A stretch of DNA of 53,907 nt from Jannaschia faecimaris. GTDB lineage: Bacteria > Pseudomonadota > Alphaproteobacteria > Rhodobacterales > Rhodobacteraceae. Shown one piece after another: positions 7,066-15,174 of the stretch. The notes under the pieces are model-generated. The model was not told the DNA's origin. It made no database searches and saw only the letters and a list, made by a program, of their open reading frames with translations. The stretch lies in assembly GCF_900107415.1 (NCBI RefSeq), contig NZ_FNPX01000021.1, forward strand, positions 1 to 53,907, written 5' to 3'. The translations under genes were made by a program, and so were the position numbers. The number at the start of each line of letters is the position of its first letter. Positions within the stretch are counted from its first letter, which is position 1.

Positions 7066-9426
7066 TCACTCCCGTGTCTTGAGAACGCCGATCAGGTCCA
7101 GCCGGTTGAGCCGACGGCGCACAACCGCGGCCGACAGCAGGCTTGCCAGCAGAATAACGGCCAGCGCCTTGCCGTAGGCAGCTGGCAAAATGACCAAAGG
7201 CAGCCGGAAAAGCTCGGTCTCGAAGGCTTGTACGATGAGGGCCACCAGCGCATATCCCGCCACGCAGCCGACCGGCAGCGCGACCAGCACCAGAAGCGCA
7301 GTCTCCCCAAGAAGGATGTAGGAAACTTCGGAAAGTGTGAAGCCCAGCACCCGCAGCGTCGCCAGTTCCCGGCCACGCTCCGAGAGGGCCACCCGCGCAG
7401 CGTTGTAGACGACGCCATAGGCAAGGGCACCCGCGAAGACGATGAAAAAACCGGAGAAGATCAGGATCGTTTCTCCCAGCGTCTCGAACATCTTTTCGAT
7501 GGCGTGCTTCTTGACGGTGAAGGAGGCTACGCCGGGCAAATCTTTGACTGCGTCGAACAGGGCCAGTTCGCCGGCGGGGTCGACACGCAGCATGGCATAC
7601 TCAAATGCGGGCGCATCCCCCAACGCCCGATTGAGCGTGTGCAGCGAGACATAGGCGGGCATGGCGATCCACGTTTCATGCACGGCAGCGACGGGGAGAG
7701 TGAAACGGGGGTGATCGCGCTCCAGCACCTCCACCTCGATCGTGTCGCCGGGGCGGACGCCCAGCTTTTCGGCCAGCAGGGTGCCCAGCACGACGCCCCC
7801 CGCCGGCACGGGTAAGCTCCAGCCGTGAACGTCATATACGACCTGAAGCTGGGCACCCTGCGGCAAGGCGGTCAGTCCGCCGCGATGGGTGACGCGACCA
7901 TGGGAGAGGTCGGCAGAGACGATGCGCATCGGTTCGACCGCCAACACGCCGGGCAACCGGTCGAGCACATGGCGCGCCGAGGGTCCCTTCGGGTCTAGAA
8001 AGCCGATCACGGCGTCCTGATGCTGGCTTTGCTGGAAATGGCCCCTCACCAGGAGCGTGATCGCGTCGTTCCATTGCATCGCGGTGATGAGCAGCGCCAC
8101 GGCAAGTGCTACCCCGATGACCGAGGCTCCCGAACGCACTGGCGTGCGCAGCATATGGCGCAGGATGATGCGTGTGGGCGCGTCGAGCACGCCGGTGAGC
8201 CGCTTCGGGAGAACTACGTCGCGAAATCGCTCCGGGATGGGGGGGCGCATCGCCTCGGCGGGCGTGAGCCGGAGAGCGCCGCGCACGGCCCCGAGAGTGC
8301 CGAACAGCCCCGCGCCCATTGCTACACCGGCGGAGATGATGAATTCGGCACCGCCGGGGCGGTAGAACAGGAACGGAAACCGGAAAAAGGCGGAATAGAG
8401 CTCGGTGTTCCAGCGCCCAAGAACCGCGCCGATGCCCCAGCCGAGCATGACCCCCACAGCCGTCATGGCAAGCGCGAGCTTGGCATAGTGCCAGCCCACG
8501 GTCACATCGGAATAGCCGAAGGCCTTCATCAGGCTGATCTCGCGTCTCTCGATGGCGATCAGGCGGGCGAGGACGGCATTGGTCAGAAAGGCGGAGACAA
8601 CCAGGAAGATCGTCGGAAGGATCGTTGCCATGGTGCGGATCTGCGCCAGTTCGTTCTGCACGAACCAGTTGGAGATCTGGTTGGCCCGTGCGACGGCACC
8701 GGTCCCGCCATGGCGCTTGAGGATGGCATCGAGTTCGGCGATCACCGGAGCAGGGGCGCGGCCACGCAAGAGCGTCAGGCTCAGGGAGTTGAATGCGCCC
8801 TCCATGTCGTAGGCCGCAGCGAGCGCGTCCCGGCCCATCCAGATCACGCCGAAGCGCGCTTCGTCTGGCATTAGCCCACCCGGGGCAATGGCATAGACAT
8901 ATTCCGGTGAGAGCGCGATGCCCACCACACGGACGGATCGGCGCGCCCCGTTGAGCAGCACGTTGATCGTGTCGCCGAGCCGCAGGCCATTGGCCTCGGC
9001 AAAGGGCTCGAGCAGCACCGCCTCGTTGTCGCGCCCCTCTTGCACCGAGCGCCCGGCGCGCAGCGCGATGCGGTTAAGCAAAGGTGCGCGTCCTTCGGGC
9101 AGCGACAGGAGCTGTGCCATAACGGGATCGCGTGTTCCCGCAATCTCGACTGTGGTGAGCGCGGCGATGCGCGTCTCGACGCTCTGAACGCCGGGGATCG
9201 CGGCGATCCGGTCGACCAACCGCTCCGGGGCGCGGCGGACGCCGGCAAAGACCTCGGCGAAGTTGTAGCGCTGGTAATAGGCGTCCGTCGTGGTGCGGAG
9301 TGACGTAAGGGTTGAGAGCGACATGACCAGCAAGGCCACCCCGGAAGCCACCACCAACGCCACAGCAAACACCTGCCCGCGCAGCGCCCACAGATCACGC
9401 AACAGCTTGTGGTCGAGCGCGCGCAT
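7066..9426 (-). CDS. ABC transporter permease, FtsX/MacB superfamily
   Basis: A 786-aa inner-membrane protein with the long permease layout: an N-terminal helix (VFAVALVVASGVALLVMSL), a large periplasmic domain (about 45-265), three helices around 265-385, a fourth helix near 430, a second periplasmic domain (about 450-650) and three C-terminal helices. This duplicated FtsX pattern is seen in exporters paired with HlyD-type adaptors. ERREISLMKAFGYSDVTVG and ERGRELATLRVLGFTLSEV are the two cytoplasmic coupling motifs of the FtsX domains. It is 6 bp downstream of the ATPase gene. The size and two FtsX domains suggest that one polypeptide supplies both permease halves. The substrate is unknown. 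Confidence 0.88.
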   Translation of the reverse strand: MRALDHKLLRDLWALRGQVFAVALVVASGVALLVMSLSTLTSLRTTTDAYYQRYNFAEVFAGVRRAPERLVDRIAAIPGVQSVETRIAALTTVEIAGTRDPVMAQLLSLPEGRAPLLNRIALRAGRSVQEGRDNEAVLLEPFAEANGLRLGDTINVLLNGARRSVRVVGIALSPEYVYAIAPGGLMPDEARFGVIWMGRDALAAAYDMEGAFNSLSLTLLRGRAPAPVIAELDAILKRHGGTGAVARANQISNWFVQNELAQIRTMATILPTIFLVVSAFLTNAVLARLIAIERREISLMKAFGYSDVTVGWHYAKLALAMTAVGVMLGWGIGAVLGRWNTELYSAFFRFPFLFYRPGGAEFIISAGVAMGAGLFGTLGAVRGALRLTPAEAMRPPIPERFRDVVLPKRLTGVLDAPTRIILRHMLRTPVRSGASVIGVALAVALLITAMQWNDAITLLVRGHFQQSQHQDAVIGFLDPKGPSARHVLDRLPGVLAVEPMRIVSADLSHGRVTHRGGLTALPQGAQLQVVYDVHGWSLPVPAGGVVLGTLLAEKLGVRPGDTIEVEVLERDHPRFTLPVAAVHETWIAMPAYVSLHTLNRALGDAPAFEYAMLRVDPAGELALFDAVKDLPGVASFTVKKHAIEKMFETLGETILIFSGFFIVFAGALAYGVVYNAARVALSERGRELATLRVLGFTLSEVSYILLGETALLVLVALPVGCVAGYALVALIVQAFETELFRLPLVILPAAYGKALAVILLASLLSAAVVRRRLNRLDLIGVLKTRE

Positions 9427-9432
9427 ACCGGT

Positions 9433-10191
9433 TTACCAGCTGATTTCGCGGGGAGGCACGCGCGTCGCATTCGCGTGATCTTCCGCGATCTGACCGTCGC
9501 GCATGGAGATGACCCGGTCGGCCATCGCCGCGATCCCGGCGTTATGCGTAATGACGGCGGTCGCGGCACCAAGTTCCCGGTTCACCCGGTCAAGAGCCTC
9601 GAGCACCGTGACGCCGGTCTCGCTGTCGAGCGCGCCAGTGGGTTCGTCACACAAGAGCAGTTCCGGCGACTTGGCGATGGCGCGCGCGATGGCGACGCGC
9701 TGCTGTTCCCCGCCGGAGAGCTCGGCCGGGAAATGGTGCGCCCTCGGGCCAAGGCCGACAAGGGCAAGGGCCTTGGCCGGGGGGATCGGCGCGCGCGCGA
9801 TCTCGGTGACCAGTGCCACGTTCTCTTCCGCCGTAAGCGAGGCAATGAGGTTGTAGAACTGAAAGACGAAGCCTACCCGGTCGCGCCGATATTTCGTGAG
9901 GGCAGACGTGTCGGCGGCCGTTATATCCAGCCCGTTGAAAAGAACCTGCCCGGAGGTGGCCGTGTCGAGCCCGCCAAGAATGTTCAGCAACGTGGACTTT
10001 CCGCTCCCTGAGGGGCCCAAGATGACGACGAACTCACCCGGCCGCAGGTCCAGATCGACCCCTTTTAGGGCGTGGACGGCAGACGCTCCCTCGCCATAGG
10101 TCTTGGTAAGCGCGCGAGCCCGTAGAACATAGGCGACCGCGCTGGGTTCAGCGCCCCCGTTTTCCTTGACTGGAGCTTGGGCGCTTATCAA
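9433..10191 (-). CDS. ABC transporter ATP-binding protein, LolD/MacB type
   Basis: A 252-aa ATPase with Walker [10 protein letters not shown], a Q-loop region ending [10 protein letters not shown], signature LSGGEQQR, Walker [13 protein letters not shown] and a switch His in AVITHN. It powers the adjacent FtsX-type permease. An ATG at 10224 is in frame, but it has no ribosome binding site. A TTG at 10191 is preceded by AGGAGGG at ideal spacing, so I take the TTG start. It is the first gene of the leftward operon ATPase-permease-adaptor, with 6-bp gaps between genes. An FNR/CRP-type palindrome 72 bp upstream of this start suggests control by oxygen, nitric oxide or redox state. Confidence 0.88.
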   Translation of the reverse strand: MISAQAPVKENGGAEPSAVAYVLRARALTKTYGEGASAVHALKGVDLDLRPGEFVVILGPSGSGKSTLLNILGGLDTATSGQVLFNGLDITAADTSALTKYRRDRVGFVFQFYNLIASLTAEENVALVTEIARAPIPPAKALALVGLGPRAHHFPAELSGGEQQRVAIARAIAKSPELLLCDEPTGALDSETGVTVLEALDRVNRELGAATAVITHNAGIAAMADRVISMRDGQIAEDHANATRVPPREISW

Positions 10192-10262
10192 TATCGGCCC
10201 TCCTGCCGGCCGCGCGCGGACCATCGACGTTAAGACGGTATGGCACGCAGGGCGCTACGGCA

Positions 10263-10276
10263 TTGACCTGCGTCAA
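10263..10276. promoter_or_regulatory. FNR/CRP-family palindrome upstream of the exporter operon
   Basis: TTGACCTGCGTCAA fits the TTGA-N6-TCAA pattern of FNR, Dnr and NnrR type regulators, with both half-sites perfect (TTGAC/GTCAA). It lies 72 bp before the favoured TTG start of the ATPase gene, a position compatible with activation from near -41.5. That the site is used is inference. Confidence 0.6.
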
Positions 10277-10524
10277 ACACAATAATCGGGCGAAAGGCTT
10301 GAAGCAGGATCTGTCAGATGAACTTGGCTTAAGGCGAAATCCCCAGCCCCTAGACCGCCTCGTGCAAAGTTCTTCCGATAGGCCCCGTGCGCTTGTTTCG
10401 GGACGTCAACTGGAGCCGCCAACGTGGAGGCCCCCAGCTTTCTTGTTGCGCCGTTAACCGGTCAGAACGAGCATCCGGACCAATGTTCCAAACCGACACC
10501 CCGTCGACTCTGCCACGCGATCAA
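10277..10524. other. Non-coding remnant between exporter promoter and integrase stump
   Basis: I find no credible gene here. Forward reading frames open in this stretch have no family character and run antisense to the integrase pseudogene further right. The missing catalytic part of the integrase would be expected here but cannot be recognised. Confidence 0.4.
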
Positions 10525-11060
10525 TCATTCGATCTCATCAGGCGTAAGCACCCGCTCGCGAGCGCCTTCCTGATAGGGTTTGGGAACCCCACGCGTGGGG
10601 TTGGCCTCCAGGTAGTCCCTCTCGATACACCAATTGAAGAAGCCCCTAGGGTAGGCGAGCGTCCGGTTGGCCTGTACCCCGCTCCGCGATCCGCAATGCC
10701 ATCAATGATCCTGCTGATGTCCGCCTTCCGGATGTCCGCAAGTCACCGTCCTCTCAGCGCGGGGAGAACGTCGTTCGACAGCGCGAACTCAACCTAGTGT
10801 AGCGTTTGAATCCTGGCCTGATCCCTCTTCAACCATTCCGCGATGACCTGCCCGAGCATGGCGGACGACGGGCGGTCGTCAATCTCCCCTCGGGCCATCT
10901 TTGCAAGGGCTTCCTGCACATGAACGCGCTCATCGGCCAGGGAGGGCGTCGGGTATCTGCCGAGCAGCTTCCGGGTAAGTTTCCCGTTGACCTGTGGCAT
11001 GACAAACCAGCTCTTGGCTCCGCTCGGGCTGACGCGCGTTCCGAAGCTTCACAACTCGGC
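10525..11060 (-). pseudogene. Tyrosine-type integrase pseudogene (N-terminal and core-binding parts)
   Basis: Read leftward, the arm-binding domain appears as SFGTRVSPSGAKSWFVMPQV, NGKLTRKLLGRYPTPSLADE and EALAKMARGE, then AEWLKRDQA. The frame next hits TAG at 10796 and TGA near 10751, while the protein continues as NDVLPALRGR, LADIRKADISRIIDGIADRG. A one-base loss near 10680 moves the reading to ANRTLAYPRGFFNWCIERDY, LEANPTRGVPKPYQE and RERVLTPDEIE before a stop at 10527. This is a P4-type integrase with the DUF4102 arm-binding domain. The catalytic domain with the R-H-R-Y residues is absent, and the first residues are also interrupted by a stop near 11050. The gene cannot make an active recombinase. 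Confidence 0.85.
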
Positions 11061-11288
11061 GTCTAAGATATCGCAGCGGGCCTAGCACGGGGATCGGCCC
11101 CGCGCCAAGGCATCTGTCCGGCGTGTATAGGTTAGATGTGGCATGGTTCACGGTGACACCGCTGTTACAATAACGATGTTACTGTATGTTGCCGCATGGT
11201 GCGCGATGCGCATGAAGGTCAACAAGAACTTTTATTTTTTTATATGTTAGTAGAGCCTGTCGGTGCACAAGGAAGCATGTCAGCGGCC

Positions 11289-11335
11289 GATTGTGGATCA
11301 GGAGATCCCCAGTTCGAGCCGGGGCGGGGGCACTA
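11289..11335 (+). other. att-like 3' half of a tRNA gene, probably tRNA-His (GTG)
   Basis: From 11291 the sequence follows tRNA positions 32 to 76: anticodon loop TTGTGGA (anticodon GTG), 3' stem TCAGG, a 5-nt variable region, T-arm CCCAG-TTCGAGC-CGGGG (one mismatch), acceptor strand CGGGGGC, discriminator A and CTA in place of CCA. The 5' half is missing: upstream bases do not form the anticodon stem, D-arm or acceptor. Discriminator A in a GTG tRNA agrees with the known alphaproteobacterial tRNA-His lacking G-1 and C73. A 3' tRNA fragment next to an integrase gene is the normal sign of an att site left by insertion into a tRNA gene. Confidence 0.65.
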
Positions 11336-11349
11336 CCCCCCACCTTGGC

Positions 11350-12537
11350 TTACTGAAGGTCGCCAAAGGCTTTCTGCATCCGTTCAACCGCCGCGACGAC
11401 GTTGGCGCGGGGTGTGGCGATGTTGAAGCGCAAGAAATTTTCGCCGCCCTTGCCAAACGTCGGGCCGTGGTTCGCCGCGATCCTGGCACCCTGCTCGGTC
11501 CGGCGGGTGAATTCCTCGCGCGTCATCCCCGTTCCAGAGAAGTCGACCCAGGACAGGTAGGTCGATTGCAAAGGTACGGACTTCAGGCCGGGGATCGCGT
11601 TAATCCCCTCGTCGAAGATCTTTCGGTTGCCGTCTAGGTATTCGATCAGCCCGTCCAACCACTGCGCCCCCTCGGGCGAATAGGCGGCCTTGGCCATGAA
11701 CAGGCCGAATGAGTTGGGGGACAGGCCCAGGCCGCTCATCTTCTTGGCGAAGGCCGCGCGCAATTTGTCGTCGTCCACGATCACGTTGCCCGAATGGCAG
11801 CCGGCGATGTTGAACGCCTTGGTCGTGGCCGTCATCATCACCAGCCGGTCGGCCACACCGTCGATCAGGGCCATCGGGACATGCGTGTTGCCGGGAAAGA
11901 CCAGGTCGTGGTGGATTTCGTCCGAGACGAGGATCAGGTCGTGCCGGCGGGCAAAAGCGGCAAAGCCTTCCAGTTCGTCGCGCGACCAGACGCGCCCGTT
12001 TGGATTGTGGGGTGAGCAGAGGATCATCATCTTCGCGCCACCGTCCGCTTCGATCACCTTGTCCCAGGCATCGAAATCGACGGAATAGCTTTTGCCGTCA
12101 AATGGAAGCTCGCACTCGATCACGCGACGATCATTCGCCTTAATGACCCTGGCGAAGGCATGATAGACTGGTGTGAACAGCACGATGCCGTCGCCCTTTT
12201 CAGACCACGTGTCGATACACAGGGCTGTGCCGTTGACCAAGCCGTGCGCCGTAAAAATCGAAGCGGGGTCGACTGTCCAGCCGTGCCGTTCCTTCATCCA
12301 CCAGCAAATCGCGGCGCGGTAGTCGCTGTCGTCGCCGTAATACCCGATGATGCCGTGGTCCAGCTGTTTGCGCACGGCATCCAGAACCACTTGCGGTGGC
12401 TGGAAATCCATGTCGGCGACCCACATCGCGATCCCTTCATCGGCTGGGACGCCATACAGTTTCTCCATCATGTCCCACTTCACACAGTCAGTGCCTCGGC
12501 GGTCGATGAGGTGGTCGAAACGGGGGTCTGCGTTCAT
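11350..12537 (-). CDS. PatB/MalY-type pyridoxal-phosphate C-S lyase (aminotransferase fold)
   Basis: A 395-aa fold-type I PLP enzyme. The N-terminus MNADPRFDHLIDRRGTDCVK with WVADMDFQPP is typical of the MalY/PatB branch, which cleaves cystathionine or cysteine conjugates. CSPHNPNGRVW contains the conserved Asn, VSDEIHHDL the Asp and His that hold PLP, and TATTKAFNIAG the Schiff-base Lys. NFLRFNIATPR supplies the carboxylate-binding Arg. ATG at 12537 is chosen because GGAG precedes it by a normal spacing; in-frame ATGs at 12549 and 12639 are less likely. It is divergent from the first deformylase gene and is the first intact core gene to the right of the island edge. Confidence 0.85.
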   Translation of the reverse strand: MNADPRFDHLIDRRGTDCVKWDMMEKLYGVPADEGIAMWVADMDFQPPQVVLDAVRKQLDHGIIGYYGDDSDYRAAICWWMKERHGWTVDPASIFTAHGLVNGTALCIDTWSEKGDGIVLFTPVYHAFARVIKANDRRVIECELPFDGKSYSVDFDAWDKVIEADGGAKMMILCSPHNPNGRVWSRDELEGFAAFARRHDLILVSDEIHHDLVFPGNTHVPMALIDGVADRLVMMTATTKAFNIAGCHSGNVIVDDDKLRAAFAKKMSGLGLSPNSFGLFMAKAAYSPEGAQWLDGLIEYLDGNRKIFDEGINAIPGLKSVPLQSTYLSWVDFSGTGMTREEFTRRTEQGARIAANHGPTFGKGGENFLRFNIATPRANVVAAVERMQKAFGDLQ

Positions 12538-12615
12538 GAGTATCTCCATTTTCGCGAACCTTACTTGCTGAGACACCGGTTGCAAGGTGCGCACGCGCAG
12601 ACTATCTCCGCGCGC

Positions 12616-13134
12616 ATGAAACGCCCGATCCTCCTCCATCCTGACCCGCGCCTGAAACGGGTTGCCGCCGCCGTGCCCGACCTGTCGGATGAACGGCGTC
12701 TGCTGGCCGCCGACATGCTGGAAACGATGTACGACGCACCGGGCATCGGCCTTGCCGCGCCACAGGTCGGTGTGTTGGAGCGGTTGATCGTGATCGACTG
12801 CGTAAAGGAAGAGGGGACCGCCCCGCGTCCGCTAGTCATGTTCAACCCCGAGATCGTTGCCGCCTCGGACGTGATGTCCGTCTACGAAGAGGGGTGCCTT
12901 TCCATCCCCGACCAGTACGCCGACGTGACCCGCCCGTCCGAGGTCACGGTGCGCTGGATCGACCTTGACGGAAACGAACACTCCGAGGACATGGACGGTC
13001 TTTGGGCCACGTGCGTGCAGCACGAGATCGATCATCTCGAAGGCAAGCTCTTCATCGATTACCTTGGCCCGATGAAGCGTCAGCTGATCACCCGGCGAAT
13101 GGTCAAGATGAAGCGTGAATTGGCGCGTGGCTAA
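12616..13134 (+). CDS. def: Peptide deformylase, active form
   Basis: A 172-aa enzyme that removes formyl from the N-terminal methionine of new proteins. All three motifs are complete: GIGLAAPQ (residues 43-50), EGCLSIP with metal ligand Cys94, and QHEIDHLEG with His136, catalytic Glu137 and His140. The start at 12616 (MKRPILLHPDPRL) is fixed by homology; longer reading runs through the divergent PatB gene. The length is normal. A terminator-like hairpin follows at 13146-13180, so it is probably transcribed apart from the next deformylase genes. Confidence 0.95.
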   Translation: MKRPILLHPDPRLKRVAAAVPDLSDERRLLAADMLETMYDAPGIGLAAPQVGVLERLIVIDCVKEEGTAPRPLVMFNPEIVAASDVMSVYEEGCLSIPDQYADVTRPSEVTVRWIDLDGNEHSEDMDGLWATCVQHEIDHLEGKLFIDYLGPMKRQLITRRMVKMKRELARG

Positions 13135-13145
13135 GGGGGCGACAT

Positions 13146-13180
13146 CAAGGGGCTCCGTTTCGGGGCCCTTGTTTCGTTTT
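13146..13180 (+). terminator. Likely intrinsic terminator after the first def gene
   Basis: CAAGGGGCTCCG (13146-13157) pairs with CGGGGCCCTTG (13161-13171) over about 11 bp with one bulged G and a TTT loop, and the stem is followed by TTTCGTTTT. This is a reasonable Rho-independent terminator in the 57-bp gap before the second deformylase gene. Confidence 0.6.
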
Positions 13181-13191
13181 GGTGAAAGACC

Positions 13192-13650
13192 ATGATCCGC
13201 CCGATCGTTATGTATCCCGACCCCATTCTGGCCGCGGCTTGTGCCCTGGTGACCGGCGATGCGGCAGCGCTGTCGCGCGACATGCTCGATACCATGTATG
13301 CGGCCAACGGGCGCGGCCTTGCCGCTTCGCAGGTCGCCGTGACCGAGCGGATGTTCGTGATGGACTGCGGTTGGAAGACGGGCGTTCCGGACCCGCGGGT
13401 TTTCGTGAACCCCGAAATCACCCAGCGGCAGGGACGGCAGGTCAACATCGAGGGGTGCCTGTCCATTCCCGACACGCCGCGGCGCATTGAGCGTCCGGCA
13501 CGGGTCAGGCTGGCCTTCGACGGCCCCACCGGGCGCCGGAGTGAGGATTTCAGCGGCTTTGCCGCCGCCTGCGTCTGTCACGAGATGGATCACCTGAACG
13601 GCGTGCTGATCCTCGACCTGCCGGAAGTCGCGGAGGAGCCACCGGCATGA
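13192..13650 (+). CDS. def: Second peptide deformylase, motifs intact
   Basis: A 152-aa deformylase paralogue. Motif I is GRGLAASQ (residues 40-47), motif II EGCLSIP (Cys89) and motif III CHEMDHLNG (His130, Glu131, His134), so the metal site and catalytic Glu are kept. It is 20 residues shorter than the first copy, lacking the basic C-terminal helix. It may be active on different substrates or at a lower rate; that is inference. It overlaps the third gene by ATGA, forming an operon with it and fmt. Confidence 0.85.
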   Translation: MIRPIVMYPDPILAAACALVTGDAAALSRDMLDTMYAANGRGLAASQVAVTERMFVMDCGWKTGVPDPRVFVNPEITQRQGRQVNIEGCLSIPDTPRRIERPARVRLAFDGPTGRRSEDFSGFAAACVCHEMDHLNGVLILDLPEVAEEPPA

Positions 13651-14138
13651 GCCATCGCCCGTTTCTGATGTGGCCCGACAAGCGGCTGACGACCCCAGCC
13701 GAGGACGTGGCCGAAGTGACTGACGCGACGCGTCTCATCTGGGACGAGATGATTGCCGCGATGCGTGCCATGCCGGGCGTGGGTCTGGCGGCACCGCAAC
13801 TGGGCATAATGCAGCGTCTGGCCGTGGTCGACGCGGACGATGGCTTCGGCGTCACGCGGCTGGCCAATCCGCGCATCCTGCACGCCAGCGTGGAGTTGCG
13901 CGAACACGAGGAGGCCTCTCCGAACCTGCCGGGCGTGTCGGCAAAGGTGAAGCGACCACGGGCCGTCACCGTGGCCTATATCGACGAAACGGGCACGGCG
14001 CGGGAACAGGATTTCGTGCTGTTGCGGGCCACCAGCGTGCAACATCAGATCGACCACTTGGACGGGCGGATGTATTTCCATCGCCTGTCCAAGCTCAAAC
14101 GCGACATGTTGCTCAAGCGGGCAAAGCGACTCGCATAG
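13647..14138 (+). CDS. Degenerate peptide deformylase-like protein
   Basis: A 163-aa deformylase-fold protein with a normal motif I (GVGLAAPQ, residues 44-51). In motif II the expected EGCLS is EASPN: the cysteine metal ligand is Ser91. In motif III the expected HExxH is HQIDH: the catalytic glutamate is Gln134, with both His (133, 137) kept. A metal hydrolase of the usual mechanism is therefore unlikely. The frame is intact and codon use looks normal, so it seems to be maintained for another purpose such as binding formyl-Met, ribosome or partner deformylase. It overlaps the previous gene by ATGA and precedes fmt by 49 bp. Confidence 0.85.
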   Translation: MSHRPFLMWPDKRLTTPAEDVAEVTDATRLIWDEMIAAMRAMPGVGLAAPQLGIMQRLAVVDADDGFGVTRLANPRILHASVELREHEEASPNLPGVSAKVKRPRAVTVAYIDETGTAREQDFVLLRATSVQHQIDHLDGRMYFHRLSKLKRDMLLKRAKRLA

Positions 14139-14187
14139 GGTCGCGGGCATCGCGGTGCCTGACTTTTTGGACGGGGGAAACAACAAC

Positions 14188-15108
14188 ATGCGTGTGATCT
14201 TCATGGGAACGCCCGAGTTTTCGGTGCCGGTGTTGAATACTCTGGTCGATGCCGGGCACGATGTCGTCGCCGTCTATTCCCAACCGCCCCGGCCCGCAGG
14301 GCGTGGCAAGAAGGACCGGCCATCACCCGTTCAGGCCCGCGCCGAGGCGCTGGGGATCGAAGTGCGCACGCCGGTCTCCCTCAAGGGGGAAGACGCTCAG
14401 ACCGCTTTCGCTGCGCTGGAAGCCGAGATCGCAGTTGTCGTGGCCTATGGTCTGCTGCTTCCGCAGGCCGTCCTCGACGCGCCGGAACACGGCTGCATCA
14501 ATGTTCATGCCTCGCTGTTGCCGCGCTGGCGCGGGGCCGCGCCGATTCACCGTGCGATCATGGCGGGTGATCCGCGCACCGGGGTCTGCATCATGCAGAT
14601 GGAAGCGGGATTGGACACCGGCCCCGTTTTGCTCCGCGAGGGGACGGACATCGGTCCGGCGGACACAACGGGCGACCTGCACGATCGGCTGTCGGAGATG
14701 GGCGCGCGGCTTGCGGCGAAGGCAATCGCACAGATTGGCCGTCTTTCCCCGATGGCGCAGCCGACGGAGGGCGTGACTTACGCCGCTAAGATCGACAAGT
14801 CCGAGGCGCGCGTCGACCTTGCCTGGGACGCGAGCACGCTGGCGCGGCATATCAACGGACTGTCGCCCTTTCCCGGTTCGTGGATCGAGCGGGATGGCGC
14901 GCGGCTCAAGCTGCTGCGGGCCGAGGTGGCGGAAATAGATGCCGATGCCGCCCCCGGAACGCTTCTGGACGCGCCGGGCCTCGTGGTCGCGACGGGGCAG
15001 GGCGCGCTGCGGCTTCTTTCGGTTCAACCGGCGGGCAAGCCCCCGCAGGATCCGGCCGCGTTCCGCAACGGCGCGCGGCTGTCGCCCGGCGACGTGCTAG
15101 ATGGCTAG
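14188..15108 (+). CDS. fmt: Methionyl-tRNA formyltransferase
   Basis: A 306-aa enzyme that formylates Met-tRNAi with 10-formyl-tetrahydrofolate, the reaction that deformylase later reverses on proteins. The N-terminus [19 protein letters not shown] and [20 protein letters not shown] (with the catalytic Asn and His) are diagnostic. The C-terminal part (residues about 205-306) is the tRNA-binding OB-like domain. ATG at 14188 follows a GGGGGA ribosome binding site; an upstream ATG at 14155 would add 11 unneeded residues. It closes the def-def-like-fmt operon. Confidence 0.95.
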   Translation: MRVIFMGTPEFSVPVLNTLVDAGHDVVAVYSQPPRPAGRGKKDRPSPVQARAEALGIEVRTPVSLKGEDAQTAFAALEAEIAVVVAYGLLLPQAVLDAPEHGCINVHASLLPRWRGAAPIHRAIMAGDPRTGVCIMQMEAGLDTGPVLLREGTDIGPADTTGDLHDRLSEMGARLAAKAIAQIGRLSPMAQPTEGVTYAAKIDKSEARVDLAWDASTLARHINGLSPFPGSWIERDGARLKLLRAEVAEIDADAAPGTLLDAPGLVVATGQGALRLLSVQPAGKPPQDPAAFRNGARLSPGDVLDG

Positions 15109-15174
15109 TGCGATTGCCACCGTCCCCCCTTTGCGGCAACCTGTCGCTCACTTGACTCCGGAAAGCCCCCGTCC

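Noticed and set aside
11196-11335. A complete tRNA gene ending at 11,335
   Set aside because: The 3' half from the anticodon loop fits a tRNA, but no 5' acceptor strand complementary to CGGGGGC, no D-arm and no full anticodon stem can be formed upstream. I report it as a fragment only.
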